NCBI GenBank assembly: GCA_017428085.1
Contig: JAFRRP010000067.1
Span: 1-44,338, forward strand
Direction of reading: 5' to 3'
DNA from: Clostridia bacterium
GTDB taxonomy: Bacteria; Bacillota; Clostridia; Oscillospirales; Acutalibacteraceae
DNA length: 44,338 nt
Shown: positions 25,174 through 34,540 of the stretch, one piece after another
Position numbering within the stretch: the stretch's first letter is position 1
How the letters are laid out: every line of letters begins with the position of its first letter
Notes under the pieces: model-generated
Database searches by the model: none
The model's input: the letters and a program-made list of their open reading frames with translations, nothing else
Told to the model about the DNA's origin: nothing
Position numbers and translations under genes: made by a program

Positions 25174-26304
25174 TCAGTTTTTGGTATCGTTCTCCAGTTT
25201 TTCCAGCGACTGCATCTTGAGATAGGCGTTGATGAAACCGTCCAGATCGCCGTCCATCACGGCGTTCACGTTGCCGTTCTCAAACCCGGTACGGTGGTCC
25301 TTCACCAGCGTATAGGGCATGAACACATAGGAACGGATCTGGCTGCCCCAGCCGATCTCCTTCTGGTCGCCCTTGATATCCGCGATGGTATCCAGATGCT
25401 CGCGCTCCTTGATCTCGATGAGCTTGGATTTCAGCATGGTCATGGCGACGTCACGGTTCTGGTACTGGCTGCGCTCCACCTGGCAGGACACCACGATGCC
25501 GGTGGGGATATGGGTCAGACGCACGGCGGAGGAGGTCTTGTTGACCTTCTGGCCGCCCGCGCCGCTGGCGCGGTACACGTCCATCTTGATGTCCTCGGGG
25601 CGGATATCCACCTCCACGGTGTCGTCGATCTCCGGCATGACCTCGAGAGAAGCGAAGGAGGTGTGTCGTCTGCCGGAGGCGTCGAACGGCGACACGCGCA
25701 CGAGACGGTGGATGCCCATCTCACTCTTGAGGAAACCAAAAGCGTTCTCGCCCTCCACCAGGATCACGGCGGATTTGATGCCCGCCTCTTCGCCGTCGAG
25801 ATAGTCGAGCGTGGTGGTCTTGAAGCCGTGGCGTTCGCCCCAGCGGTGGTACATGCGGAACAGCATCATGGCCCAGTCCTGCGCCTCGGTGCCGCCTGCG
25901 CCCGCGTGGAACGTGAGGATGGCGTTCTTGCCGTCGTACTGGCCGGTGAGCAGCGTTTCCAGAGTCAGCTGGTCCACGGTCGCTTTGACGCGCTCCACGC
26001 CCTCTTTGCATTCTTCCACCATGGAGTCGTCCTCTTCCTCGTTGCACATCTCGATGAGGGTAAGGGTGTCCTCGTAGTCCGCCTTCAGGTCCTCATACCG
26101 TTTCAGGCGGTTTTTCAGCCCCGCCAGCTTGGTGTTGACGGCGTTGGCGGCGGTCACGTCGTTCCAGAAGCCCTCGGAGGCGGTCTGCTCCTCCAGCTTT
26201 TCGATCTCTTCCTTCACCGCCACGATACCCAGCGATTCATAGAGCTCTTTCAGCGGCTTTTCCTGCTCCAAAAGCTGCAGCCGCAATTCGTCATATTGGA
26301 TCAT
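25174..26304 (-). CDS. prfB: Peptide chain release factor 2, without programmed frameshift
   Basis: 376 residues in one uninterrupted frame. RF2 identity rests on the SPF tripeptide (RLVRVSPFDASGRRHTSF), which reads UGA and UAA, and on the catalytic GGQ in YRASGAGGQKVNKT. The N-terminal helical domain (MIQYDELRLQLLEQEKPLKE) runs straight into the rest, so the in-frame UGA and +1 shift site found early in most bacterial prfB genes is absent. It lies downstream of ribF on the same strand, separated by a repeat-containing gap. Confidence 0.95.
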   Translation of the reverse strand: MIQYDELRLQLLEQEKPLKELYESLGIVAVKEEIEKLEEQTASEGFWNDVTAANAVNTKLAGLKNRLKRYEDLKADYEDTLTLIEMCNEEEDDSMVEECKEGVERVKATVDQLTLETLLTGQYDGKNAILTFHAGAGGTEAQDWAMMLFRMYHRWGERHGFKTTTLDYLDGEEAGIKSAVILVEGENAFGFLKSEMGIHRLVRVSPFDASGRRHTSFASLEVMPEIDDTVEVDIRPEDIKMDVYRASGAGGQKVNKTSSAVRLTHIPTGIVVSCQVERSQYQNRDVAMTMLKSKLIEIKEREHLDTIADIKGDQKEIGWGSQIRSYVFMPYTLVKDHRTGFENGNVNAVMDGDLDGFINAYLKMQSLEKLENDTKN

Positions 26305-26370
26305 ATTCTTCTACCCTGCGGCAAAGCCGCCCTTTCTGTATGGTATATCATAACGCCGGACGGCGGAAAG

Positions 26371-26464
26371 ACTTCCGACTTCCGACTGATGACTTCCGAC
26401 TTCAGCAGCACTGAGGCGCCGCGCTGCGTTATAACGACTGGACGCAGCTGAGGCTGCGTGCTAC
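26371..26464. repeat. Composite repeat: direct-repeat segment plus two small palindromes
   Basis: Bases 26371-26400 are identical to 13071-13100. They are followed by two small hairpin repeats, 26404-26427 and 26442-26464; the second is identical to 13105-13127. The palindromes overlap the 3' end of ribF and encode its final residues. Confidence 0.75.
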
Positions 26465-27331
26465 GGCGATATCCTCCGCGATCTGCGCCTTCAGCGCCTC
26501 GGCGCTGTCGAACGCCATGACGGGCCGGAGGTATTTTACCAACGCCGTCTCCACGGTCTGCCCGTAGAGGTCGCCGTCAAAATCGAGGATATAGGTCTCG
26601 CTGCGGACCTCGCCCGCGTGGAACGTGGGGCGGGCCCCGATATTGGTCACGCCCATACGGCGCTTGCCGTTGACGGTCACCTGCGAAACGTAAACGCCGT
26701 ACTTCGGGACGACCATGTCCTCCGGCAGCAGCTGGTTGACGGTGGGCGTACCCAGCAGCCGCCCCCGCCGGTCGCCGGAGATCACCTCCGCGGCAAAGGA
26801 AAACGGTCTGCCCAGCATCCGGGCGGCCTTTTCCGCATCCCCCGCTTCGATCGCGCAGCGGATGGCGGTGGAGCTGACGGGTTCGCCGTCCGCGTCCATC
26901 TCCGGGCACACGCAGACTTCGATGCCGCGTTCCGCGCAGAGCGCTTTCAGCGCTTCGGCGTCGCCTGCCCCGTTTTTGCCGAACCGATAGTTGTACCCGC
27001 AGGACACAAAGGCGGCGTTCAGTTCGCCGACCAGAATATTATCCGCAAATTCGCGGGGAGTATCGTCCTTGATCCGCGCAAAGGAACAATCCACAGCGGT
27101 CAGTCCCATCTCCCGCAAAAGCGCGTCGCGTTTGTCATTCTGCAGCAGCTTCGGCACGTCTATGCCGTTCAGCACGTGCAGGGGGTGGTCGTCGAACAGC
27201 AGCACACAGGGAGTCAGTCCGTTATCCGCCTGCGCCGCGGCGCTTTCCAGCACGCGCCGGTGGGCCAGATGCAGCCCGTCGAAAAAGCCCAGCGCCACCG
27301 CCGTCCTGCCCTTATTCCTATTCTCATTCAT
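26429..27331 (-). CDS. ribF: Bifunctional riboflavin kinase/FAD synthetase
   Basis: 300 residues: an N-terminal FAD synthetase nucleotidyltransferase (ALGFFDGLHLAHRRVL; YRFGKNGAGDAEAL; SSTAIR) and a C-terminal riboflavin kinase (GDRRGRLLGTPTVNQL, GVTNIGARPTF, ETYILDFDGDLYGQ). It makes FMN and FAD from riboflavin. It overlaps truB by 8 bases as the last gene of the nusA-infB operon. The last ten or so residues (ARSLSCVQSL) and the stop come from an inserted palindromic repeat, so the original C-terminus has been replaced or extended. Confidence 0.94.
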   Translation of the reverse strand: MNENRNKGRTAVALGFFDGLHLAHRRVLESAAAQADNGLTPCVLLFDDHPLHVLNGIDVPKLLQNDKRDALLREMGLTAVDCSFARIKDDTPREFADNILVGELNAAFVSCGYNYRFGKNGAGDAEALKALCAERGIEVCVCPEMDADGEPVSSTAIRCAIEAGDAEKAARMLGRPFSFAAEVISGDRRGRLLGTPTVNQLLPEDMVVPKYGVYVSQVTVNGKRRMGVTNIGARPTFHAGEVRSETYILDFDGDLYGQTVETALVKYLRPVMAFDSAEALKAQIAEDIAVARSLSCVQSL

Positions 27332-28202
27332 TGCCGATCACCTTCAGCGCCGCCAACGATCCCGTATCCTCCGGGGCAATCTCCCCCAAACCGAGGAACA
27401 GCCCGTCCGGCGCGTAGACGCGGTAAATGCCCGGCGTAGGCTCCCCTTTCAGCCGCTGCGTGAACAGCGCGCCGCCGTTGCGGAAGCGGTTGGACTGGGC
27501 CTGCGTGACGCTGATCGCTTCATAACAGAGGAAAGGATGGTCCAGCGGCAGCACGGCTTTTTGCGCAAGGGCTTCCACCTGCTCCGGCGTGTGGGCTTCC
27601 TCAACGGAAAACCCATTGGAGCGCGTACGCCGCAGAGCAGTCATCACCGCGCCGCAGCCGAGCGCCTCGCCGATATCCGCGATCAGAGAACGGATATACG
27701 TCCCCTTGGAACAGCTGACGGAGACGGCGAACTCATCGCCGTATACGCCGGTCAATTCCAGCGAATGGATCGTGACCTGCCGCGCTTCCCGCTCTACCTC
27801 CACGCCCTTGCGGGCCAGCTCGTAAAGCCGCTGTCCGCCGACGGAAAGCGCCGAATACATGGGAGGCACCTGCGTGATCTCCCCTCGGAACCGCGGCAGC
27901 AGGGCAAGCACGTCCTCTTCTGTCACGTTTGCTTCGGTCTCGCTGATCACTTTTCCCGTGATATCCAGCGTGTCGGTCGTGACGCCGCAGCGGAACCGGG
28001 CCTCATACGCCTTTCCGGTATCGGGCAGGTAGTCGATGAACCGGGCGGCCTTGCCCAGCGCCACAGGCAGAACGCCTGTCGCCATGGGGTCCAGCGTGCC
28101 GGTATGGCCTACTTTCTTCTCATTGAAGATCCGGCGCAGCGGGGCGACGGCCTTAAAAGAGGTCACGCCCTCCGGCTTGTCGAGCACCACAAATCCGTTC
28201 AT
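27324..28202 (-). CDS. truB: tRNA pseudouridine(55) synthase
   Basis: 292 residues. TruB motifs are MNGFVVLDKPEGVTSFKAVA, the catalytic aspartate in VGHTGTLDPMATGVL, YEARFRCGVTTDTLDITG, and CSKGTYIRSLIADIGEALG. A C-terminal PUA-like part follows. It makes pseudouridine 55 in the T-loop of tRNAs. The start overlaps the nrnA stop (ATGA). Confidence 0.96.
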   Translation of the reverse strand: MNGFVVLDKPEGVTSFKAVAPLRRIFNEKKVGHTGTLDPMATGVLPVALGKAARFIDYLPDTGKAYEARFRCGVTTDTLDITGKVISETEANVTEEDVLALLPRFRGEITQVPPMYSALSVGGQRLYELARKGVEVEREARQVTIHSLELTGVYGDEFAVSVSCSKGTYIRSLIADIGEALGCGAVMTALRRTRSNGFSVEEAHTPEQVEALAQKAVLPLDHPFLCYEAISVTQAQSNRFRNGGALFTQRLKGEPTPGIYRVYAPDGLFLGLGEIAPEDTGSLAALKVIGNE

Positions 28203-29155
28203 CCGATCTTCTCTATCGCGGGCTTCACCGCGTTCAAAATGATGTTAGTAACTTCCTCCGCGGTTCCGGTCAGCTCGCATCCGGCAGCCAGCCGGTGACC
28301 GCCGCCGCCAAGCGCGGCGCAGACGGCAGCAGCGTCGAAGGGCTCCTTGGAGCGCATGGACACGCGGAAGCCCCCGTCCTTTTTCTCCTTCACCGTCACA
28401 CCCACGTACACGCCCTGGATCTGGCGCGGCAAAGCGTTTACCGCCTTGTCGTCCGCCTCGTCCAGACCGGATTCCTCGTACATGGCCCTCGTGACGACCA
28501 TCACGGCGCATTTCCCGTCGAAATAAGTCCGCAGCGCGTTGAGCGCCAGCCGTTCAAAGGCGGCGTATTCTCGGGTCTTCGTTTCAAACAGCTCGGTATT
28601 CAGATATTCCGTATCGATACCGCATTCCATCAGGTCCGCCGCGGCGCGCATCGCCTTTGCGGTGGTGTTGCCGTAGCGGAAGCATCCGGTATCGGTGGAA
28701 ATGCCGATATACAGCTCCCGTGCGACTGGCTCCGTAAGGACAAAGCCGGCCAGCTTCAGCATATCGAACAGCACTTCGCTTGCCGCGGCCGCGGTAGGAT
28801 CGACAAGGGTATATTCCGCGTAGGGCACGTGGGTGCCGTGGTGGTCGATGCACAGATCGACCCTGTCGCCGTAGCGCTCGTTCAGCTCGTCGTTCAACAG
28901 CTTACGGTCCCCAGTATCCACGGCGACGACATGATCCGGCGCAAACGCCGGCTCGTCGCAGGGGATGACCGCGACCCGCAGCGAGGACGGAATCGCGTCC
29001 GTCTCGCAGCGTACGGTTTTGCCCAGCGATTTCAACACCAGATATAACGCGTAGATGCTGCCCAACGCGTCGCCGTCCGGCAGACGGTGGGTGAGCAGCA
29101 AGATACGGTCCATGGAACACAGCAGGTCCCACGCCTGCCGATGGTCGATCCTCAT
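28199..29155 (-). CDS. nrnA: DHH-family phosphoesterase, probable NrnA (nanoRNase/pAp phosphatase)
   Basis: 318 residues. DHH motifs are LLTHRLPDGDALGS, VAVDTGDR, CIDHHGTH and STDTGCFRYGNT, with the DHHA1 end GGGGHRLAAGC. NrnA degrades 2-5 nt RNAs and pAp. Its position between rbfA and truB is the common Firmicutes arrangement. It overlaps both neighbours by four bases. Confidence 0.92.
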   Translation of the reverse strand: MRIDHRQAWDLLCSMDRILLLTHRLPDGDALGSIYALYLVLKSLGKTVRCETDAIPSSLRVAVIPCDEPAFAPDHVVAVDTGDRKLLNDELNERYGDRVDLCIDHHGTHVPYAEYTLVDPTAAAASEVLFDMLKLAGFVLTEPVARELYIGISTDTGCFRYGNTTAKAMRAAADLMECGIDTEYLNTELFETKTREYAAFERLALNALRTYFDGKCAVMVVTRAMYEESGLDEADDKAVNALPRQIQGVYVGVTVKEKKDGGFRVSMRSKEPFDAAAVCAALGGGGHRLAAGCELTGTAEEVTNIILNAVKPAIEKIG

Positions 29156-29511
29156 ACGTCGTGTTCCCTTTTTTCGCTCTGTTCCAGCTTTTTGAACATT
29201 TCGATCCCCTTCTCCACGGAATCGTCCGGGATAAACCGAAGGTCGGGCGTTTTGCGGATGGCGATCCGGCTGCCCAGCTCCTTTCGGATAAATCCCTTCG
29301 CGCCGCCGTTGAGCACCTTACAGGCCGCTTTGGCGTCCTCGATACCGTGCAGCGAGCTGACGTACGCCTTGCAGTAGGAAAGGTCGTGCGCCACCTCTGC
29401 CCGCACTACGGTAAGCAGCACCGGGTCCACGCGGGGATCCTTCAGTTCCCGCACCAGCGCCGTGATCTCTCGCTTGATATCCTCGGCGGTGCGGTCGGAT
29501 TTATAGCTCAT
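29152..29511 (-). CDS. rbfA: Ribosome-binding factor A
   Basis: 119 residues with the KH-like RbfA fold: IKREITALVRELKDPRV, DLSYCKAYVSSL, KGFIRKELGSRIAIRKTPDL, RFIPDDSVEKG. It acts in late 30S maturation of the 16S 5' end. It lies 6 bases after infB and overlaps nrnA by ATGA. Confidence 0.96.
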   Translation of the reverse strand: MSYKSDRTAEDIKREITALVRELKDPRVDPVLLTVVRAEVAHDLSYCKAYVSSLHGIEDAKAACKVLNGGAKGFIRKELGSRIAIRKTPDLRFIPDDSVEKGIEMFKKLEQSEKREHDV

Positions 29512-29517
29512 CTGTTA

Positions 29518-31980
29518 TCATTCCCTGTATTCTTCTACGATAAACGCCTCAAAGATATCTCCCTCTTTGATGTCGTTGTACTTTTCAAGGCCGATGCCGC
29601 ACTCGTAGCCGCTGGCCACTTCCTTCACGTCGTCTTTCATACGTTTCAGCGAAGCGATCGCGTCCTCGGCGATGACAATGCCGTCGCGCACCACGCGGAT
29701 CTTGCAGTTGCGGGCGATCTTGCCGGACTGCACGTAGGAACCGGCGATGGTACCGGCGGAGGACAGCTTGAACACCTGACGGACTTCCGCCTTGCCCAGC
29801 TCCACGTCGCGGAACTTGGGGGCCAGCATGCCCTTGATGGCGGCCTGCACGTCCTCGATGCAGTCGTAGATGACGGAATACATGCGCATTTCCACATGGT
29901 CGCGCTCCGCGTTGGCCGCCGCCGTGGCGTCAGGCCGCACGTGGAAGCCCACGATGATGGCGTTGGAGGCGTTGGCCAGCATGACGTCGGATTCCACGAT
30001 GGCGCCCACGCCGCCGTGGATCACGTTCACACGGACCTCGTCGTTGGAAAGCTTCTCCAGATTCTGCTTGAGCGCTTCCACGGAGCCCTGCACGTCGGCC
30101 TTAACGACGATGTTCAGGTCCTTCAGCTCGCCGGCCTCGATGGTGGAGAACAGCGTATCCAGCGTGACCTTGCGATAGGCGTTGAACTGATCGTCCTTGA
30201 TCTTCTGCTTTCTCTGCTCCACCAGCTCGCGCGCCAGCTTTTCATCGGAAACGGCGTCGAACATATCGCCGGACATAGGTACTTCCGCCAGGCCCATGAC
30301 CTCCACGGGCACGGAGGGACCGGCCTCCTTGATGCGTCTGCCGCGGTAGTCGGTCATCACGCGGATGCGGCCGACGGCCGTCCCTGCGACGACGATATCG
30401 CCGCTGCGCAAAGTGCCGTTCTGGACCAAAAGCGTGGCGATGGGGCCCTTGCCCTTGTCAAGCCGCGCTTCGATGACGACGCCTTTTGCGGCGCGGTTCG
30501 GGTTGGCCTTGAGTTCCTTCATCTCCGCCACCAGCAGGATGGATTCCAACAGCTTGTCAAGGCCCTGGTGCGTCTTGGCGGAAACGGGCACGCAGATGGT
30601 CTCGCCGCCCCACTCCTCGGGCACCAGCCCGTACTCGGTCAGCTGCTGCATCACGCGGTCCGGGGAAGCGTCCGGCTTATCCATTTTATTGATGGCCACG
30701 ATGATGGAGACCTCCGCCGCCTTGGCATGGTTGATGGCTTCGATGGTCTGCGGCATGATGCCGTCGTCCGCCGCCACCACCAGCACGGCGATATCCGTCG
30801 CCTTGGCGCCGCGGGCGCGCATTTCGGTAAAGGCCGCGTGGCCGGGGGTATCGAGGAAGGTGATGTCGTTGCCGTCCAGCGTGACGCGGTACGCGCCGAT
30901 GTGCTGCGTGATGCCGCCGGATTCGGTGGAGGTGACGTGCGTGTTGCGGATGGCGTCCAGAATGGAGGTCTTGCCGTGGTCCACGTGACCCATGACCACC
31001 ACGACGGGGCTTCTGGGTTCCAGATTTTCCTCGGCGTCCTCGGTGGCGTCGATGATGCGGTCCTCGATGGTGACGACCACTTCCCTTTCCACCTTCGCGC
31101 CCAGTTCCGTCGCCACGATCTCGGCGGTATCAAAGTCGATGGTCTCGTTGACGCTGGCCATGATGCCGTAGGAGAACAGCTTTTTGATGACCTCCGCCGC
31201 CGTCATTTTCAGTTCGCTGGCCAGCTCGCCCACGGTGATCTCGTCGCCCACCTTGATGACGAGGTGACGCTTGGCGCGCTCCTCGGCGATACGCTTCAGG
31301 CGTTCCGCCTCCGTCTCCTTCTTGCGGCGCGGTCCCTGCTTTTTATTGTACTGCTGGGACTTTTGCTTGATCTTCTGCTTGCGGTTATCCGCCTCGCGCT
31401 CGGTAACGGAGCCGGAGGACATCGTCTCGTACTTCTCGTTATACTTATCCAGCTCCACGTCTTCGGTGCGGGTGTTGACGGTCTTACGCTCGCCCTTGGT
31501 ACGCGCCTGCACGAAGTTGGGGTCGTTTGTATTCTCCTTCTTTTTGAAGGGCTGCATGTTGGACTGTCCCGGACGTTTGGCGCCGGCGCCGGCAGGCTTG
31601 GTCGGGATGCCGGGCTTGGCGTTCGCGCCGGATTTGGCGGCCCCGGGCTTGGCGGCAGCGGCGGGTTTGGCCTCCGCGCCGGGCTTGGCTGCCTTGGCGG
31701 GCTCCTCCTTTTTGGGCTCCTCCGCGGGCGCTTCCGGTTCCGCGGGCTTTTCCGGCTCCGCGGGCGGCTCCGGCCGTTTCATCGCGAAGTAAGCGTCGAA
31801 ATTCTCCGCCTCGTTCTCCACGGTCATACGGTCGAACAGCCAGTCGAGCTCGTCGCTGGACAGCGCGGCTGTGGACTTGCGCGGCGTGTCGTCCAGCTTC
31901 GTCAGCATCTCAATGACGGCGGCGCTCTTCAAAGCGAAATCCTTCGCGAATTCCTGTATTTTGTATTTCTTTTCTGTCAT
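29518..31980 (-). CDS. infB: Translation initiation factor IF-2
   Basis: 820 residues. An N-terminal IF2_N helix domain ([20 protein letters not shown]) is followed by a low-complexity linker rich in A, P, E, K and G (about 65-230). Then come the second IF2_N domain ([20 protein letters not shown]) and the GTPase domain with G1 GHVDHGKT, G3 DTPGH and G4 NKMD. Domains II-IV bind the ribosome and fMet-tRNA. Only one start is evident, 17 bases after the L7Ae-like gene. Confidence 0.97.
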   Translation of the reverse strand: MTEKKYKIQEFAKDFALKSAAVIEMLTKLDDTPRKSTAALSSDELDWLFDRMTVENEAENFDAYFAMKRPEPPAEPEKPAEPEAPAEEPKKEEPAKAAKPGAEAKPAAAAKPGAAKSGANAKPGIPTKPAGAGAKRPGQSNMQPFKKKENTNDPNFVQARTKGERKTVNTRTEDVELDKYNEKYETMSSGSVTEREADNRKQKIKQKSQQYNKKQGPRRKKETEAERLKRIAEERAKRHLVIKVGDEITVGELASELKMTAAEVIKKLFSYGIMASVNETIDFDTAEIVATELGAKVEREVVVTIEDRIIDATEDAEENLEPRSPVVVVMGHVDHGKTSILDAIRNTHVTSTESGGITQHIGAYRVTLDGNDITFLDTPGHAAFTEMRARGAKATDIAVLVVAADDGIMPQTIEAINHAKAAEVSIIVAINKMDKPDASPDRVMQQLTEYGLVPEEWGGETICVPVSAKTHQGLDKLLESILLVAEMKELKANPNRAAKGVVIEARLDKGKGPIATLLVQNGTLRSGDIVVAGTAVGRIRVMTDYRGRRIKEAGPSVPVEVMGLAEVPMSGDMFDAVSDEKLARELVEQRKQKIKDDQFNAYRKVTLDTLFSTIEAGELKDLNIVVKADVQGSVEALKQNLEKLSNDEVRVNVIHGGVGAIVESDVMLANASNAIIVGFHVRPDATAAANAERDHVEMRMYSVIYDCIEDVQAAIKGMLAPKFRDVELGKAEVRQVFKLSSAGTIAGSYVQSGKIARNCKIRVVRDGIVIAEDAIASLKRMKDDVKEVASGYECGIGLEKYNDIKEGDIFEAFIVEEYRE

Positions 31981-31997
31981 ATACGTAAACCCTCCTC

Positions 31998-32285
31998 TTA
32001 GAGTGTTTTCTCTATTGCTGTTGCGAAGCCCTCGTCTTCCACGGAAAACACGCAGCTGCGCTTGCCCACGGCAAGCCCCGCCTGTTCCATCGTGAACCCG
32101 GCCTTGACGATCCTGCCGGTAAAAGCCGCCGCCTCCAGTTCTTTTTCATGGCGGGCGGAAGCGTCGCAGGTCAGGATCACGGCCTTGGCCCTGCCCTTCC
32201 TTACCGCGTCAAACACTGCGTCGTGGCCGACGCCGAGTCTGCCCGCCCGGCGGCAAAGCCCCATCAGGGACAACAGCTTATCCAT
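31998..32285 (-). CDS. L7Ae/L30e-family RNA-binding protein (YlxQ type)
   Basis: 95 residues beginning [20 protein letters not shown]. The L7Ae fold is indicated by [18 protein letters not shown] and the end [16 protein letters not shown]. YlxQ-like proteins sit between ylxR and infB in Firmicutes and bind kink-turn-like RNAs. The ATG at 32285 lies inside the ylxR 3' end (8-base overlap); longer frames upstream belong to ylxR in another phase. Confidence 0.9.
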   Translation of the reverse strand: MDKLLSLMGLCRRAGRLGVGHDAVFDAVRKGRAKAVILTCDASARHEKELEAAAFTGRIVKAGFTMEQAGLAVGKRSCVFSVEDEGFATAIEKTL

Positions 32286-32544
32286 GGGCGATCTCCTCCG
32301 CCAGCCGGTCGTAGACCTCCGGAGGGACCGGGCACTCAAAAGCCTTTGCCAGCCGGTTGGCCTTTTTGGCCGCCGCCAGGCACGCCCCGCTGCGGCAGAT
32401 ATACGCGCCGCGACCGGACTTTTTGCCGGTGAGGTCCACGCTGATCTCGCCATCCGGGCTTCTGACGATGCGCACGAGCTCCTTTTTGGGCTTCATTTCA
32501 TTGCAGCCCGTGCATTTTCTCATGGGTACTTTTTTCGGCTGCAT
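32278..32544 (-). CDS. YlxR/DUF448 RNA-binding protein
   Basis: 88 residues with the YlxR signature PMRKCTGCNEMKPKKELVRI and the second conserved part GRGAYICRSGACLAAAKKAN. YlxR-type proteins have been linked to RNase P regulation in some Firmicutes. It lies between nusA and the YlxQ-like gene. Its ribosome-binding region is a run of ten G residues directly upstream of the start (see the poly-G entry). Confidence 0.93.
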   Translation of the reverse strand: MQPKKVPMRKCTGCNEMKPKKELVRIVRSPDGEISVDLTGKKSGRGAYICRSGACLAAAKKANRLAKAFECPVPPEVYDRLAEEIAHG

Positions 32545-32550
32545 GGGAAT

Positions 32551-32560
32551 CCCCCCCCCC
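32551..32560 (-). repeat. Ten-base poly-G tract acting as the ylxR ribosome-binding site
   Basis: Ten consecutive C on the plus strand (G on the mRNA) lie 6 bases before the ylxR ATG and just after the nusA stop. A G-run can pair only loosely with anti-Shine-Dalgarno CCUCC, and it is prone to slip in replication. Confidence 0.8.
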
Positions 32561-32562
32561 GT

Positions 32563-33624
32563 TTACAGCTGGATCATCGGCTGGTAGTTGCCGTAATAGG
32601 GCTTGATGTCGATCTTCCAGCCGGTCAGCCGCGCGGCCAGACGGGCGTTCTGCCCCTTATTGCCGATGGCCAGCGAAAGCTGGTTTTCCGGCACCGTCAC
32701 GCGGCAGCTGCGGGTCTCCTCGTCCACGATCTCCACGTCCACGATCTCGGCGGGAGCAAGAGCGGCGGCTATGAAGACCTTGGGATCGTCGCTGTAGCGG
32801 ATGACGTCGATCTTTTCGCCGCCCAGCATGTCGATGACCTTGTTCACACGGGAGCCCTTGGGGCCGATGCACGAACCGATGGGGTCCACGTTTTCATCCT
32901 TGCTGGAAACGGCGATCTTGGTGCGGGCGCCCGCCTCACGCGAGACAGAACGGATCTCCACGCTGCCGTCGTAGATCTCCGGCACCTCCTGCTCGAACAG
33001 GCGCTTGACAAGGCCGGTATGCACGCGGGAGATGATGATCTTGGGGCCCTTTTCCGTGCTCTTGACGTCCACGATATAGATCTTGACCAGGTCGCCCACG
33101 CGCAGACGCTCGCCGGGGATCTGCTCTTTCTTGGGCAGCAATGTCTCGGACTTGCCGATCTCCACGGTGGCGTCGCCGGTAACGGGGTCCACGTTGGTGA
33201 CCTTGGCGGTGACGATCTCCTTGTTGCGGCTCTGGAATTCCGCCAGAACCTGCTCGTGCTCGATCTCGCGCACGCCCTGACGGACGGTGTGCTTCACGGT
33301 CTGCGCGGCGATGCGGCCGAGATTGTCCAGGCTCAGCGGGATCTGCACCTCGTCGTCCGGCTCCGCGCCGGGCTTATACTGCTGCGCGTCCTCCACCGAG
33401 ATCTCTGTGCGGTCATCCATGACCTCTTCCACCACCGTCTTGTGCAGATAGATATGCAGCTCGTAGGTGGATTTATCCAGCTCGCAGGTAATGCCCTCTT
33501 TTACGCCGTATTCCTTGCGCGCGGCAACGGCGATGGCGTTGCAGACCTTCTCGCAGAGCTGGTCTTCCGAGATACCTTTTTCCTTCTGGAACATCAATAA
33601 TGCGTCACGAAAATCAGTATTCAT
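32563..33624 (-). CDS. nusA: Transcription termination/antitermination protein NusA
   Basis: 353 residues: N-terminal RNA-polymerase-binding domain ([20 protein letters not shown]), an S1 domain (about 135-200), and KH1-KH2 ([41 protein letters not shown]). It has no C-terminal acidic repeats, as usual for Firmicutes. It binds RNA polymerase and nascent RNA, controlling pausing and termination. It is the second gene of the rimP operon. Confidence 0.97.
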   Translation of the reverse strand: MNTDFRDALLMFQKEKGISEDQLCEKVCNAIAVAARKEYGVKEGITCELDKSTYELHIYLHKTVVEEVMDDRTEISVEDAQQYKPGAEPDDEVQIPLSLDNLGRIAAQTVKHTVRQGVREIEHEQVLAEFQSRNKEIVTAKVTNVDPVTGDATVEIGKSETLLPKKEQIPGERLRVGDLVKIYIVDVKSTEKGPKIIISRVHTGLVKRLFEQEVPEIYDGSVEIRSVSREAGARTKIAVSSKDENVDPIGSCIGPKGSRVNKVIDMLGGEKIDVIRYSDDPKVFIAAALAPAEIVDVEIVDEETRSCRVTVPENQLSLAIGNKGQNARLAARLTGWKIDIKPYYGNYQPMIQL

Positions 33625-33665
33625 TTTTGCGGATCATTCCTTTCTGTATATACGCTGTTTTTTTT

Positions 33666-34151
33666 CTAAAAATCGGGGTCGAAGTCGTCCAGCTTGATGC
33701 TGGAAGCGTCCTTCCTGTCAAACGTGTACAACGTGCCGTCCGGGAACTCCACGGTGACCCGGCCGTCCTCGTAACCGCGCAGCACGCATTTGTGCAGCTT
33801 GGCGCCGTTGACCGCCGCGCGGAATTTGACGGTGATATCCGCGTCCAGAAACGTCTGGAAGTGGAAATCGCGCACCAGCTCCCGTTCGATCCCGGCGGAG
33901 CTGATTTGCAGGTTATAGCTCTGCTCGATGGGGTCCGCCTCGTCCAGCGGGGCGTCCAGCGCGTCGTTCATGGCCACGCAGTCGTCGATGGAAACGCCGC
34001 CCTCTTTATCAATGATGATACGCAGGTACCAGTTGGCGCCCTCTTTGACGAATTTCACGTCCCACAGCACCAGCCCCAGCGATTCCGCCAGCGGCTCCGC
34101 GATGGCCCATACGGTGTTGACGGTGTTGCCGCCCTTCTTTTTCTCCGGCAT
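33666..34151 (-). CDS. rimP: Ribosome maturation factor RimP
   Basis: 161 residues beginning MPEKKKGGNTVNTVWAIAEP. RimP features include LGLVLWDVKFVKEGANWYLR, IIIDKEGGVSIDDCVAMNDA, LQISSAGIERELVRD and the C-terminal Sm-like barrel (YEDGRVTVEF). It is needed for 30S assembly. GGGAGGG lies before the ATG at 34151; an upstream frame of arginine-rich residues to 34193 is rejected. It is the first gene of the nusA-infB operon. Confidence 0.94.
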   Translation of the reverse strand: MPEKKKGGNTVNTVWAIAEPLAESLGLVLWDVKFVKEGANWYLRIIIDKEGGVSIDDCVAMNDALDAPLDEADPIEQSYNLQISSAGIERELVRDFHFQTFLDADITVKFRAAVNGAKLHKCVLRGYEDGRVTVEFPDGTLYTFDRKDASSIKLDDFDPDF

Positions 34152-34229
34152 GCTGCCCTCCCCGCCGCAACGCAGACCGCGCCTGCGGCGCAACGTTTCA
34201 CGGCACGAAATTTACGTTCAACATAACAA

Positions 34230-34251
34230 ATGAGCGGGTCGCCCCACTCAT
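34230..34251 (-). promoter_or_regulatory. Tetraloop hairpin in the rimP leader
   Basis: The minus strand reads ATGAGTGGG, loop GCGA, CCCGCTCAT (9-bp stem with one wobble and a GNRA loop), about 25 bases after the predicted transcription start and without a T-run. It may stabilise the long operon mRNA or be a protein-binding site. Confidence 0.5.
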
Positions 34252-34278
34252 CTTCAAGCCTAACATAGTAACATAGAG

Positions 34279-34307
34279 ATATTAGCATAGTATATAATAA
34301 AAATCAA
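34279..34307 (-). promoter_or_regulatory. Candidate promoter of the rimP-nusA-infB operon
   Basis: Minus strand TTGATT (34302-34307), 17-base spacer, TAATAT (34279-34284). A TATACT also lies in the spacer region. It fits divergent transcription away from tRNA-Thr. Confidence 0.55.
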
Positions 34308-34356
34308 GCATTTTTTTGCATTTTACAGAAATTTTTTCACGTTTCCGAAAAAGGGC

Positions 34357-34385
34357 TTGACAATGGCCCTGTTGGCGTGTATAAT
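34357..34385 (+). promoter_or_regulatory. Consensus sigma-A promoter of tRNA-Thr
   Basis: TTGACA (34357-34362), 17-base spacer, TATAAT (34380-34385); both hexamers are perfect, about 44 bases before the tRNA. Confidence 0.92.
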
Positions 34386-34428
34386 GAACGCCGTGGTAAG
34401 CGACAAAACGCCCGCAAAAACAGAATAT

Positions 34429-34503
<75 letters not shown>

Positions 34504-34504
<1 letters not shown>

Positions 34505-34536
34505 AAAAATCAGCAACCGACGGTTGCTGATTTTTT
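34504..34536 (+). terminator. Rho-independent terminator of tRNA-Thr
   Basis: A 15-bp inverted repeat (34504-34518 with 34522-34536) with a 3-base loop; the right arm ends in TTTTTT. The A-rich left arm shares the last base of the CCA end. Confidence 0.9.
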
Positions 34537-34540
34537 ATCC

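Noticed and set aside
29161..32001. A 946-codon plus-strand open frame opposite infB and rbfA
   Set aside because: It mirrors the high-GC third positions of infB on the other strand; repetitive G/L/H/V composition and no homology.
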